From Ailurus styani (taxonomy: Eukaryota > Chordata > Mammalia > Carnivora > Ailuridae), in the NCBI GenBank assembly GCA_002007465.1, contig LNAC01000231.1:1896843-1960842 (forward strand): a DNA stretch of 64,000 bases, in the 5' to 3' direction. Made by a program: the position numbers and the translations under genes. The notes beneath the pieces were generated by a model that was given only the letters and a program-made list of their open reading frames with translations, did not search any database and was not told the DNA's origin. The stretch's first letter is position 1; each line of letters begins with the position of its first letter. Below, one piece after another: positions 47,992-58,856 of this stretch.

Positions 47992-48153
47992 TTTGTAAGG
48001 ATTATTTGAGAGAGAGAAAGAGTAAGGGGGAGAGGCAGAGGGAGAGAGAGAGAATCTCAAGCAGACTCCCCGCTGATCATGGAGTCCAATGCTGGGCTCC
48101 ATCTCAGGACCCATGAGATCATGACCTGAGCTGCAAGTGTCCCAGGCACCCCC
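47992..48153 (-). mobile_element. CAN-SINE, older, antisense
   Basis: Reverse SINE from a degraded T-rich tail to gtgtcccaggcaccccc; part of the head region is missing between gagctgcaag and the end. ggtaatcattatt occurs at 47979-47991 and 48161-48173, an exact 13-bp flanking duplication, with seven extra bases before the right copy. Confidence 0.85.
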
Positions 48154-48160
48154 TAAAAGA

Positions 48161-48335
48161 GGTAATCATTATTGAGCTCTCCCTATATGCTGGGTACCCA
48201 TGTGAATATTCCACCTATATTATCTCTCTTAGGCTTCCTATTTCAGTTTTCCTAGATTTATAGATGATGAAATTGAGGCACTGTGAAGTAAAGGAACTTG
48301 CCTAAAGTCACACAGCTAGTAAATTTCAGACTTCT
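48161..48335 (+). mobile_element. MIR element
   Basis: Sense MIR: tcattattgagctctccctatatgctgggtacc, then tatagatgatgaaattgaggcactgtgaagtaaaggaacttgcctaaagtcacacagctagtaa in outline. The core is unusually clear for this window. The neighbouring SINE landed in its 5' part, so its first bases also serve as the target duplication. Confidence 0.85.
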
Positions 48336-48636
48336 GCTAATAGTGTTTATTATAGTTAAAACACTGCAAATAAAATGTATATCAAACATATGTAGACATT
48401 CTGAATCCCTCCATGCAACCTGAGGATTCCACTTGAAGGCTAGATCCCTGGGGCGCACTGAATGTTTTTCAGCTGCTAATGTGAAGAAAATTTATCAATC
48501 CCTTTACCTGGGGGCTCCTTGTGACAGAGATCAGTAGTGCTTTTTCTTTAATTTCTAGGATGTCAGATAGAATTGCATCTCACTTATCCAGCTGTCGTCC
48601 CATCAACTCTTACCTTCTCTATTCATTTTCTTAATG

Positions 48637-48800
48637 AATTTTTTTAAAGGTTTTATTTATCTTTATCAGTCAGCAGGAGAGAGAGAGAGCGAGAGAGCGA
48701 GAGAGTGCACAAGCAGGGGGAATGGCAGGCAGGGGAGAAGCAGGCTCTCCACTGAGCAAGGAGCCCTACCTGGGGCTAGGTCCCAGGACCCTGGGATCAC
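48637..48800 (-). mobile_element. CAN-SINE, antisense, head missing
   Basis: T-rich tail tttttttaaaggttttatt, a (GAGA)n stretch, aagcaggctctccactgagc and ccaggaccctgggatcac, where it stops. About 50-60 bases of the tRNA-like head are absent, so it is 5'-truncated or secondarily deleted. Confidence 0.88.
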
Positions 48801-51130
48801 TATGCATTTTCTGTTACCCTCTGAAAAGGATTTACTTTCTTATTTGGGTTTCCCCCTCTCACTAGTATCATTTTCTTCCTCCGCACCCCCATACATGCAC
48901 AGGCTTTTAATCAATTTAATTTGCATCTTCCCTCAAAGAGTTAAAAATCCCATCTGAATGATGTGAAGACTTAGAAACCACAAGCAAATGTAGTATTTCT
49001 AAAGGCTAGTAAAAGCCTGTAGATGCCAAGTAAATGTATAAGATGAAATAAGTGATTCAAATAGAACAATTAACAGATGGCAGGAACAATTATATATTCA
49101 TATTCCTGGCCAACAGCATTTGGTAGATATAATTACCTTACAGGTGTTAACTGCCCTTCTATCATGGAATGAGACATCTCTGAACACGAGAGAGGCACAG
49201 TTAAATGACTGATGGCCACAAATTAGTAAAAATCCTATTGGCTCATTTTTTTAGACATGAATCAGAAAGCTAAATCGAGTTCTTAGATTCTAGTGCTAAG
49301 TTCAGAAAAAGTGAAACTTGAATGGAGAGCAGGTGTGGTGTAATCTTAATGTTGATCGCTGGTGTGGGGGAAAAAATCTCTGAACATTAAGAGACATTTA
49401 AAATACACTCGACATTTGGAAAGTACAAAGTCCAAAAGGCAATCGTTTAGGGAGAATGAAGCAGTTGTTACAAAGTATTCCTTTGAGTCTTTAAAAATTA
49501 CCTGAGTTTCATGTGCAAAGTGGCATTCTAATACTGTTTTCAAAAAAAAAAAAAAAACTTCTGTAGAGCTTAGTTTGTATATATTTCTTTACAACCAGAA
49601 AAGTATTATGCTAGAACAAAAATACTATTTTTAATGTTGTAATCATTTTGACCAGAAATGTTTGAAAACAGAGATAAACACACACATGCACGAATTAGGT
49701 CATTCACGAATTATCACTTTTATTTTTGTTTTGTGAAAAATAAATATTTGGAACTTCCACTTAACATTTCTATCATTTGCAGCTGTGAGCCTAGGGAAGT
49801 ATCAAATGAATCTCAGTCCCCACTGGTATTGATGTTGTCTGATTAAAACTGGGAAATTGCCTCACTTCCCTTCAACTCTTAGTCTCTGAATGTGAGCTAT
49901 ACTCAGCACCATAATTTCATGCTTATTTCTGTTACTTTCCTTTATTTAAGTTGTGCTTTCTTCATTATTGTTTTACAAAATAATAGTTTTATAATCATTT
50001 TATAAAGTCTTTGAACAAAAGTATGACTCTTCTCAGGTATTTTGTTTTTTGGACAACAAATAATTATTTTTAATATTTATTACTTGAGTAATATTTATTA
50101 CTTGATAAATATTTTTGATTGATAAAAACCTATTCTAAATAGTTTTTTACTATAGTTTTTATCTTCTAATTCTGTAGAAGAAAAAGGGATTGGAGTTTTT
50201 CCCCTACAAATTAGGGGGAGATACTCCTTCAGTGAGTTGAGTACTATGAAATATATTATTGGTAGCATACTTTTAAAGTCATTAATTTGTCCAACTAACA
50301 GACAGAGACAGATAGTTATGGGGGCAAATATTTATTGTGCTGTATCCTTTTTCCCTTATAATGAAAATCTTGATTTTTTAATAGTATAAATGTTGTTTTA
50401 CTAAAATATGTCATAATTTACCTTTAGCATTATATTCCCTCTGATAACAGATGAAATCAAGTATTAATCTTTTTAATTTAAACTGAAAAGGCAGGTTTAA
50501 CTTCCATTATCTAAAATATTCATCAACAAACTTGATGCTTTTAATTTTCCTTTTTTCTTGGGAAGTTAAGCATATTATACTTTTCTGCCTTGATCATGGT
50601 GAAAGCCAGTCAATAAGCAAACTTCACTGCAAGCATTACATACATAAAATACAATCGTTAGCACACACCTTCACTCTTACTTGGTTTCTAGGTTGTAGTA
50701 ATACATTAGCATTAAAAAATTGTCACTCCACCCACCTGGCAATGTGTAGCCAGTATCTTTTTGATAGATTTCAAATAGTGGAATTACTGTATTCAAAACA
50801 AATAATCCAAAATTGACATAAAGATATATATTCAATGGCACTCTTGTTTTAGGGTGGAAACAGCTCAGAAGTTTCTGAGTTGGGACTCATTGAAAAAGAA
50901 GAAAGTTGCATTTCTGAATAGAAGACTTAAGAATAATATCTTCAAATATTTCTTAATATTAAGAGGAAAATACCAAGATCACTATTGGGAGTACAATTTC
51001 AATTTTTATCCACATCTATGAGAAGAGATTTGCATAGCAAAAAAAAACTAGAATTAGTTTGCAAAAAAAACAAAGAGCATCATCCTTGAAAATGGCATTA
51101 AGGCTAAAATTGTATAATGAGAACAAAATA
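48801..51130. other. AT-rich single-copy sequence
   Basis: No recognised gene or repeat. An A-run lies at about 49543-49557. A tandem 18-bp echo (taatatttattacttga twice) lies at 50071-50105. Frames of 62-94 codons have no domain. Confidence 0.45.
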
Positions 51131-51201
51131 TTATAAAACTGAGAAGTCTCTAGTAAATTAGTTAAATGTTATAAAACTGAGAAGTCTAGTAAATTAGTTA
51201 A
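51131..51201. repeat. Short tandem duplication (about 35 bp, two copies)
   Basis: ttataaaactgagaagtct followed by ctagtaaattagttaa occurs at 51131-51165 and again at 51169-51201, the second copy lacking two bases (tc). Not a known repeat. Confidence 0.9.
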
Positions 51202-51309
51202 GAACATTTACTTCAGATAACATTTTTTTCAGATGTCACTGGATTACAATATAGACTTTCTGTGACACTGTGGCATTAGACAAAAGATTTAACTTTATTT
51301 CTAATCTAG

Positions 51310-51422
51310 AAATAGCAGTAAGAACAATCTCGTGTTGTTGGAATTAAAGAGAATGACATATAAAGCACTTAAGTAAGTGCCCGGCTCAGAGCTGTTGCTT
51401 ATACATGCTGTCGTTCATTGAT
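51310..51422 (-). mobile_element. MIR fragment, antisense
   Basis: tgttggaattaaagagaatgacatataaagcacttaagtaagtgcccggc in outline matches the reverse-complement MIR passage (gttgtgaggattaaatgag...aaagcgcttag.acagtgcctggc). Confidence 0.55.
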
Positions 51423-52435
51423 TTTTAAAACACGTCCATTAGTTCAACTGAAAATGGGGAATATCTAACAAATATATTAGAAGCTTTTCTCATAATCATT
51501 GTAGTTGCTTATTTTCCATTACACTTAAGCCCATTCTAGTGTTGTGAAATTAATATGGAAATAGGGGGAAAATCATGTTTGAGAAACCTTTGTAAAACTG
51601 AAGTTTTTCTCTTTTGGGGTGAGGTCAATGTGGTCCTTGAGTAAATTTACTTTTATAGCGATTATTTTCTTACAGGCAGTGTTAGCCTATTCCTAGAAAT
51701 AACTGTGAAAGCCAGCAGCAATATTAGAAGTAAATCCTCTGAGAAAATATTTTCAAGCCTCTATTATATAGTTCCAGATTTTTCAGTATACTTAGGAAAG
51801 TGTGTTCAATGTTTTTTAGCAAGAAATTAAATATGCAAAACCTTTTGTATTCTAAGAGACTTTGTATTCTTCATTTGGAGAATACAATTGATATGTCAGG
51901 AACAGTCCTCTAAAACAGAATGTCGTTTTGATCTTTGAAATTTAAAGGAATAACAATCAAAAAGTGTAACTTTTTAAACAGATCCCTGGCATGTCAATTT
52001 ATTTTTTGTTTAGTTTGATGTTCATGCTAAAAATTTTTAAAATACACTTTTATTACTGGAGAGAATCAAGTCCATAAAAGTATGTTTTACTCATAGTAGA
52101 TTTCATTTAATTAATGGATTATGCATTAGTCTAGCAGATGGGTGAAATTTAAATTTACTCATGTCACTTTAATTTGTTCGCCTGGCTTTTTCAAAGCAGC
52201 TGATTTGTTCTATTAGAGTATTTAAATAATGTTTCTGACTTTTCTGTTCAAGACTAAATAGACCTTTACCTGAGTGAAATCCAATAAATGAAATGTATTG
52301 GCAAAAGTTATGTATAGGGAAGGGAAATGCTACTGTGACTCAGAACTTCTGATAAAGTTCTTTACAAAACAAAGCTAAGGAAAGCTGATGACCAAGGATT
52401 AACAGGAAAATTTCCTTCTCAGATTTAAAACTATA
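51423..52435. other. AT-rich single-copy sequence
   Basis: No recognised gene or repeat. Confidence 0.45.
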
Positions 52436-52640
52436 ATAGATGGAAAGCTAGCCCAGAAATAAAGGGCTGATTTCTCAAGTGGAAAGAGATTAATAGGGGG
52501 TGCCCTCAAGGTCAATTTTAGTACTGATGGTATTAAATCTATTAATGATTTAGAAGATGAGATGGAGTTTTGCTAATGTCATCATTTTACTTTTCATAAT
52601 AAACAGGGAAAGATTAAGAACACAGCTGAAAGAAAATGTA
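52436..52640 (+). mobile_element. Ancient CR1/L3 LINE fragment
   Basis: gggggtgccctcaaggtcaattttagtactgatggtattaaatctattaatgatttagaagatgagatgg in outline corresponds to the CR1/L3 reverse transcriptase passage that encodes G-PQGS-LGP-LF---INDL---. Here the reading ..SINDLEDEMEF survives; other residues are lost to mutation. Edges uncertain; the upstream 52340-52436 may belong to it. Confidence 0.5.
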
Positions 52641-53939
52641 GATTTTTTTAATTCATTGGTCACTATTAAAAAAAAATCAAAAAGAGTCAATCCCAAACTT
52701 TTTGCTGTCCTATAGTGTTAATGACTCAAAGGAAATCAACCAGAGAAAATATTTCAAGCTTTATTTTTAACATAAAAGAATGTGTAAATGATGTGTAAAC
52801 ATAAATAAGAATGTATAAACATAAATGATGTATAAGTCAGCTTTCTTCTTGCTTTTCTGAATTCTGTATCCTATATTCATCAAAAGTAGTATCCGTGTTT
52901 AAGGAAAATAATATATTCATACATACCACAATTGTATGTAGAGCAGAACTACTTCTTTCTTGTGCTTCCAGATTTGGGTCTGGAGAGCTGACACTAGGTC
53001 ATGGGGTTTGCTGAACAAAGTTTGCTGAACTTGCCATAATGCATGTCTGTGATTACCTCGATTTATTGCCATTGGGTGCATATAGAGTCAAAGATCCCTT
53101 TACTGGAAAATCTGATGGCTAGAAGAGTAAGTGGAGTTATTTTGAATCATAAGTCACTAAGACTATTATTTATTATCATCGTTGTTGTTTGCCTATGAAT
53201 GTTGTTGTAATCAGAAAACCTTTAGATAATGCCTGGATTACTTCTACGTTCTGCACTAAGGAGCCCCTTGTGGAACTTGTGCATTTTCTGCCTCTTGAAT
53301 CTTATTTACTCAATCACAAATAAATAGCTTAATTATGAAAATACAAGTACCTTTAGAACAATACGAATACTTATATCATGAAAACTAGACCACATTAAAA
53401 AAAAAAAGCTGTGTAGTTCCTAATGGATAAAAATAAATTAGCCTAGAGATTGAAAATACAGAATGCTGCAGAATGTAAATATAGTAGATTATAAAACGTC
53501 ATCTTTGGGAAATACCTACTTCTGTAGCCAATATAATGAAACTTATTAATTTGAGATTCTTCCTCCTAAAGTTTAAAAGTCTGCACAACTAAAAATGTTA
53601 CACTCTTTTCAACACTGTTACCTAATCAATCTGTCTTGCTTGTTGTTATTGAATATATATTGATGATTACCATAAGTTACAATCACACAAGGCTTGAGTA
53701 TAGAAAATTGGTTTCCAAACTTCATTTAACAAAACTGTGTATTCCTGGAAGAACTTGAGGGGATCATGAATACTGTCATTCATAATTCTGAAATCCAGGT
53801 AAAATTGTTCAGCAAAACAGTTTTGGTATTTCTTAATGGAAATTAATAATAATTAAAACTAATTTATACTTAAAAGTTTCATGTTATAAATTTGAAATTT
53901 GAAACTAGATTTTAGTAACAACTTTATTTCTTCTTATGT
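52641..53939. other. AT-rich single-copy sequence
   Basis: No recognised gene or repeat. Small local echoes of aatgatgtgtaaacataaat occur at 52785-52835. Confidence 0.45.
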
Positions 53940-54105
53940 TGCTCAACACAAGATCCTCTCTCTACCAGCAGCTTACAGATACATGAACAAAGGCTTGGAA
54001 AGACTTTTAACTTTTCCATGATGACACAGCTAGTCCTGGATCCCAATTAGAACTGTGCCATCCAGCTCCAGAGACCCTGCTCTTATCTACTGCATCATGT
54101 GTTGC
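53940..54105 (+). mobile_element. MIR element, 3' half
   Basis: gatacatgaacaaaggcttggaaagacttttaacttttccatgatgacacagctagtcctgg in outline, followed by atcccaattagaactgtgccatccagctccagagaccctgctcttatctactgcatc. This is the MIR core and 3' part in order. Confidence 0.75.
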
Positions 54106-54839
54106 ATGCTAGTTTAAGTAGAGGATTGTGGCTTTCCTTTGCAGTCTTAGAAAGAATAATTTAATTATTTTTGATTCGGCCTTTGGATTTGTTGCTCTTT
54201 GGTTATGCCACATCTTACCTGTTCCTCTTTGATTGTGTCACGTCTTCTCTGTTTGAAAGACTACTGGGGAGAAGACTCTTGATTTTCCTTCACATACATA
54301 GTTACCAATATATGAATATTGTAGCATGACCTTTTCATGATCAAAGAAGTTCAAAACTAGTAATAAAATACTCTTTTAGACATAGTTTTCAGGTCCCTCT
54401 AATATATGTTATTCCACGTAATAATCATATCAAGCTTGAGGGCTTTTGTAAGATAGGTATTAATAGTCCCATGTCATTGATAGAAAAATGCTTCCTTAAA
54501 ACTGTAGTATGAAATTTCTCTCTTCACTCTTTTAATTTTCTTAAATAACTTCTATTATATACCAGGTGCCTCCAGAGTTCATTTTTATAATCCATGTTCT
54601 TTGATAAAATTATTTCCCTTGTGGCTGTTTACACTTCTACTTTCCCATGTGTGAAAACAGAGGCGGGGTGGGGAATCCTAATTTTATGTGTGAGCACAGA
54701 TGTGTTGCCTGGAGGACTTGCTGTAGGAACTGGGATCTTGGTTCTGATCGTCCTACGTGTATGAGCCTGGGGACCCTAGGGACAAGTGTGTGTGGCCCAG
54801 AGACGCAAAGAGTCAATGACTGCGCTCAGTCAGGGACAC
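54106..54839. other. Single-copy sequence
   Basis: No gene supported. A degenerate direct echo (ctctttggttatgccacatctt / ctctttgattgtgtcacgtctt) lies at about 54195-54247. The part after 54650 is GC-richer and may be a decayed L2 piece. Confidence 0.4.
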
Positions 54840-55035
54840 TGAACAGTTCAGGTTGACTGGAGCCCAGCATGATTGTGGGGTTTGCTGAGAGAAGCAGCTA
54901 GTAGCCAAAACTCGTCCATATGGAACAGTGCATGGTGTGCTTTTGGAGCTGTTTGACCTGGTCCTGAATGCGATATGGAACAGGAATGACACGATGAGAT
55001 TACATTTTAGGAATATCACTCTGGGGAACAGCATT
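54840..55035 (-). mobile_element. L2 fragment, antisense (upstream part)
   Basis: gaatgacacgatgagattacattttaggaatatcactctgggg in outline matches reverse-complement L2 (gtgacatgatctgacttacattttaaaaggatcactctggc). The L2 text that should follow is found from about 55840. Confidence 0.55.
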
Positions 55036-55094
55036 TTGTTTAATTTTTTCAACCACAAGTTTAAAAGACATGCATAACAGATGGGTGAATGCAG

Positions 55095-55230
55095 GGTCTT
55101 GATTTGATATAAGTGTATAGAAGAGGGAGAAAACTAGTATATCCAGAGTAACTCTTGGGTTTGATCAAATGAGCAGGTGACTATAGGAAGAGGATCCAGT
55201 TTGGGAAGGGAGGTAGGGGAAAAGGATGAT
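55095..55230. repeat. L2-derived segment, copy 1 of local duplication
   Basis: ggtcttgatttgatataag to ggtaggggaaaaggatgat. Aligns with 55946-56082 at about 10 differences over 136 positions. The content is L2-like, but the similarity is far higher than two separate L2 insertions would keep. Confidence 0.93.
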
Positions 55231-55419
55231 CTTTTTACATCAAGGCACAGCTTGATGTGGGCACCAGCTTTTTCACAAACCTCGATGCCAGAACTCTCAT
55301 TCCTAATTCCTTATTCCCACCTCACCTGCCTTTATTTCTGTGGCCCCTCTGGGCTGCCCTGTGCTCTGCCTCTCAGCCGTCACACAGAGTGCCTGCCTGG
55401 AGTCACCTCTGCATCCTGC

Positions 55420-55550
55420 AAGATGTACCTTGGTCTTTCAGGGGAGCCTTTCCCGTGCCTTTTGACCAATCAAAACTCCCTGTTGTATGTTGTCAGAATT
55501 CCTTTTAGTTTTCTTTTCTAACATTCATCACAATTTTAATTAAATAATAT
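55420..55550 (+). mobile_element. Possible L2 3' fragment
   Basis: tcaggggagcctttcccgtgcc, then ttctaacattcatcacaattttaattaaataatat, is reminiscent of sense L2 (gaggccttccctgacc ... tagcacttatcac). CT-rich frames of 114 and 83 codons at 55177-55521 lack domains. Confidence 0.35.
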
Positions 55551-55599
55551 ATTATGCCATTCGGATATATACATTATGCTATTAAGGATAATAGGCATG

Positions 55600-55655
55600 T
55601 GTGTGTGTATTTATATACACGTGAGTATATCTGTTATTGTGTGTACACACACCAA
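55600..55655. repeat. Low-complexity TG/TA tract
   Basis: catgtgtgtgtgtatttata and gttattgtgtgtacacacacc. Self-complementary GT/AC ends; short and interrupted. Confidence 0.75.
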
Positions 55656-55839
55656 AAAACCAGTTAATAACAGCACTCAGGAATTCTTACTGAATGTTTT
55701 TCTCCTGTCTGGGCGTTCTTGTGTGTATTGTATCTAGGTATAATTAATTGGGAAAACATCACAGATGTGTTTTGTGTCCCTCTTTCTATGACTATTATAT
55801 TAAGAGATTTCTTCTGTGTAACTAGGAACAAGGAAAGGC

Positions 55840-56125
55840 ATAGAGAATTGGAAGAAAGGAGGTTAGTTAGGAGGCCATTTCATTGTATTAAGTGAAAGCT
55901 AGGAGTGAGGAGAATGGGATAAATTTTGGAGTAACAGTAAGATTTGGATCTTGATTTGATTTAAGTGTATGGAAGAGAGAGAAAACTCATATATCTAGAG
56001 TAAGTCTTGGGTTTGATCAAATGAGCAGGTGACTATAGAAAGAGGATCCAGTTTGGGAAGGGAGGTAGGGGAAAAAGATGATTTCAGATACGGACATGAT
56101 TTTGAGTTGCCTCTCAGAAATCAAA
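55840..56125 (-). mobile_element. L2 fragment, antisense, containing copy 2 of local duplication
   Basis: aaggaggttagttaggaggcc, gtaagatttggatcttgatttg, aagtcttgggtttgatcaaatgagcaggtgac, gaaaaagatgatttcag and gacatgattttgagttgcctctcag follow reverse-complement L2 order. It looks like the continuation of 54840-55035. The segment 55946-56082 is the second copy of the 137-bp duplication. Confidence 0.65.
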
Positions 56126-56974
56126 CTATATTTACCCAGTGAATTAGGCTATTCTAATTCACCACTAAGCTGAAAGCCAAGGAGTATGGCCTCTGAACCC
56201 TATGTGCTAAACTATATTTAGGTACCATGTTTACAACAGGCTTACTGAATTATTAAGGGAGATTATGACTCCTCTTCCCCTAGAGGCAGTCTTTTTTAAG
56301 TACTCAGATGCATTTGTCTGCTATGTTTTGAAAACGATCTTGCCAAGGTAAGGGAATTGCCAGCCCAGATAACCTGTCGAGAACTCTCCCAGAGCTCTGA
56401 ACCTTGATTCACTTATTTTTATGTTGGCTCTGTCACATGTTTCTAGGGTACCGCAATTCTGATAAACAGTGGTTTCCCTTTTCTAGGTCAAAAATTCATT
56501 GTAACTTACTAAAAGGTGTTCTCGCCATCATAAAATTAAATGCCAGGATCTCATATTAACTTCAAAAAGTACCAATTTTTCAGTACCTTGGTTTTCCATG
56601 TGTGGTGTTTTCATCCCAAAAAATTGTAATACATACTTCAGAAAACTGTATCTCATATATAGTCCTCAATGCAGTTATTTTTGCATGTTTTACTCCATTT
56701 TCTTTCTTAAATTTATATTCCGTGTAATCCAAACGAAGTGCAAAAAGATACAAATTAAGCATGCTCTATTAAAAGTTTTTAATATTAAGCTAGAGTCAGT
56801 TTCCAAAAATAATTTCTTTGTCCAGCAAATCTGTAACTATCCTCATAACCAGCTGTCTGACTTGTCAAGATTTACTTCACCGTGTTCCAACATGGATAGT
56901 GAGAGTAGCAACTTGAAGAAGAAATGTATTACAGCTATAATACTTTTACCAGTAACTCACAGGTAGATGTGAAC
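56126..56974. other. AT-rich single-copy sequence
   Basis: The 122-codon plus frame at 56598-56966 is one of the longest non-repeat frames of the window. Its composition is Phe, Cys, Ile and Lys-rich as expected of AT-rich random sequence. A 60-codon frame opposes it, and no domain, signal or known similarity is visible. I do not call it a gene. Confidence 0.45.
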
Positions 56975-57560
56975 ATTCATTTCATCCTAAGCCATTTATA
57001 GATACACCTACCATGTGTTAGATATTGTGCTGGATTCTGGGAATAAAAAAAAAAACAACAACAAAACAGCAAAACAGAGGTGCTCACATTCCAGTAGTAG
57101 AGATAAGCATAGTAGTAATTTAAAAGTACATATTCTATGAAAACAGTTTCAAAAGGCATTATAAAAGCATTTGTGCTTTTATATGTGCATCAGGGAAGGA
57201 TTCTTGGAGAACATCTGAGCTAATATAAAAATAAAAAGGCTAAGTTATAATATCGAGCTAAGTGATATTAGACGATGCCTGGAGGAATTAGCCAGATGCA
57301 ATGGTTGAATGGGGGAGGGGCCATCAGAGAGGGCAGGATATTAATTACATCAGGAGAAACAGCAAATCAGAATTGCAAAGTAAGAAACGCTCATGTGGGT
57401 ATGGAGAACTATAGGTAGATTGGTAATCCAGAGACATGAAGAGGGAGACCATGAAGAAGTAAGAGGAGCCTGGATCAATGAGTGCATTTTGTATTTCACT
57501 AAAGAATTTGAATTTTACCCAGTAGATCAGTGTTATTCATAACTTTGGCATCTACAGATG
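56975..57560 (-). mobile_element. L2 fragment, antisense
   Basis: Reverse-complement L2: gatacacctaccatgtgttagatattgtgctgg, then a poly-A/AAC interruption at 57047-57075. It goes on through cagaggtgctcacattccagtag, catcagggaaggattcttgg, the agcctggatcaatgagtgcat stretch and tttgaattttacccagtaga. Confidence 0.65.
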
Positions 57561-57905
57561 ACATAGAGCATTTAATGCAACTTGGAAAACATTAGTACAG
57601 GAAAATTTTTAAATAAAAGTGAAACTTTATCTTAAACTGAAAATGGTATTTGTTTCATATGTGAAAAAAAATCACTAATTGCAACTTTTATTATTACTTG
57701 TATGTAGATTTAAAGATAAATATTCTTGGAAATGTCTTAAGTTCTTAAGCTCTAGATATATTCTGTATTTTCTCTTTTCCTTATTTCCTCTAACTAGTAA
57801 GTAATAACTTATAGGTCAATGGGAATGATCTCTAGCAACTGTTTGGTGACTGTCAGGTCTGAATGTTTGGGTCTAATACAGAATGAGAAATGATGAATAT
57901 CAATA
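57561..57905. other. AT-rich single-copy sequence
   Basis: No recognised gene or repeat. Confidence 0.45.
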
Positions 57906-57916
57906 TTTTACAAACT

Positions 57917-58844
57917 CAACACCCATAAAACAAATAACCCAGTCAAGAAATGGGCAGAAGACATGAACAGACATTTCTTCAAAGAAGACATCCAAATGGC
58001 CAACAGACACATGAGAAAGTGCTCAACATCACTCGGCATCAGAGAAATACAAATCAAAACCACAGCGAGATACCACCTTACACCAGTCAGAATGGCTAAA
58101 ATCAACAAGTCAGGAAACGACAGATGTTGGCGAGGTTGCGGAGAAAGGGGAACCCTCCTACACTGTTGGTGGGAATGCAAGCTGGTGCAGCCACTCTGGA
58201 AAACAGTATGGAGATTCCTCAAAAAGTTGAAAATGGAGCTACCCTACGACCCAGCAATCGCACTACTGGGTATTTATCCTAAAGACACAAAGGTAGTGTT
58301 CCTCAGGGGCACGTGCACCCGAATGTTTATAGCAGCAATGTCCACAATAGCCAAACTATGGAAAGAACCTAGATGTCCATCAACAGATGAATGGATAAAG
58401 AAGATGTGGTATATATATACAATGGAATATTATGCAGCTATCAAAAGAAACGAAATCTTGCCATTCGCAACGACATGGATGGAACTGGAGGGTATTATGC
58501 TGAGCGAAATAAGTCAATCAGAGAAAGACAATTATCATATGATCTCTCTGATATGAGGAACTTGAGGGGCAGGGTGGGGGGTCGTGGGGGGTAGGGAGGG
58601 AAAAATAATGAAACAAGATGGGATGGGGAAGGACACAAACCATAAGAGACTCCTGATCTCACAAAACAAACTGAGGGTTACTGGGGGGTGGGAGGGTAGG
58701 GATAGGGTGGATGGGTTATGGACATTGGGGAGGGTTTGTGCTTTGGTGAGTGCTGTGAAAGATGTAAGCCTGATGATTCACAGACCTGTACCCCTTGGGC
58801 AAAGAATAAAAATAAAAAAATAAAATAAAATAAAAAGAAAGTAC
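57917..58844 (+). mobile_element. Carnivore L1, 5'-truncated, youngest LINE in window
   Basis: ORF2 C-terminal coding part, a G-rich 3' UTR (58560-58760) and a terminal gatgtaagcctgatgattcac...cctgtaccccttgggcaaagaataaaa followed by an AAAATA-rich tail. Possible target duplication ttttacaaact (57906-57916) and ttttaacaaact (58845-58856), one base different. The sequence is close to the L1 consensus typical of carnivores. No 5' UTR, ORF1 or most of ORF2 remain, so it cannot move by itself. Confidence 0.95.
57918..58556 (+). pseudogene. L1 ORF2 C-terminal fragment, frame still open
   Basis: The L1 ORF2 protein is an endonuclease/reverse transcriptase that copies L1 and SINE RNA into the genome. 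Only its last roughly 210 residues are present: [32 protein letters not shown], the Cys/His region [50 protein letters not shown] and [14 protein letters not shown], ending at a stop after HMISLI. Endonuclease and catalytic polymerase parts are absent. The frame has no stop, which fits a recent insertion. The minus-strand 104-codon frame is its shadow. Confidence 0.95.
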
Positions 58845-58856
58845 TTTTAACAAACT

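Noticed and set aside
55177..55521. 114-codon frame overlapping an 83-codon frame, with Cys and Pro
   Set aside because: CT-rich DNA adjoining an L2 piece; two overlapping frames are equally open, which indicates composition rather than coding.
56598..56966. 122-codon plus-strand reading frame
   Set aside because: Composition is that of AT-rich random sequence, an opposing frame overlaps, and no domain, signal or familiar protein is seen. Length alone is not evidence in 64 kb.
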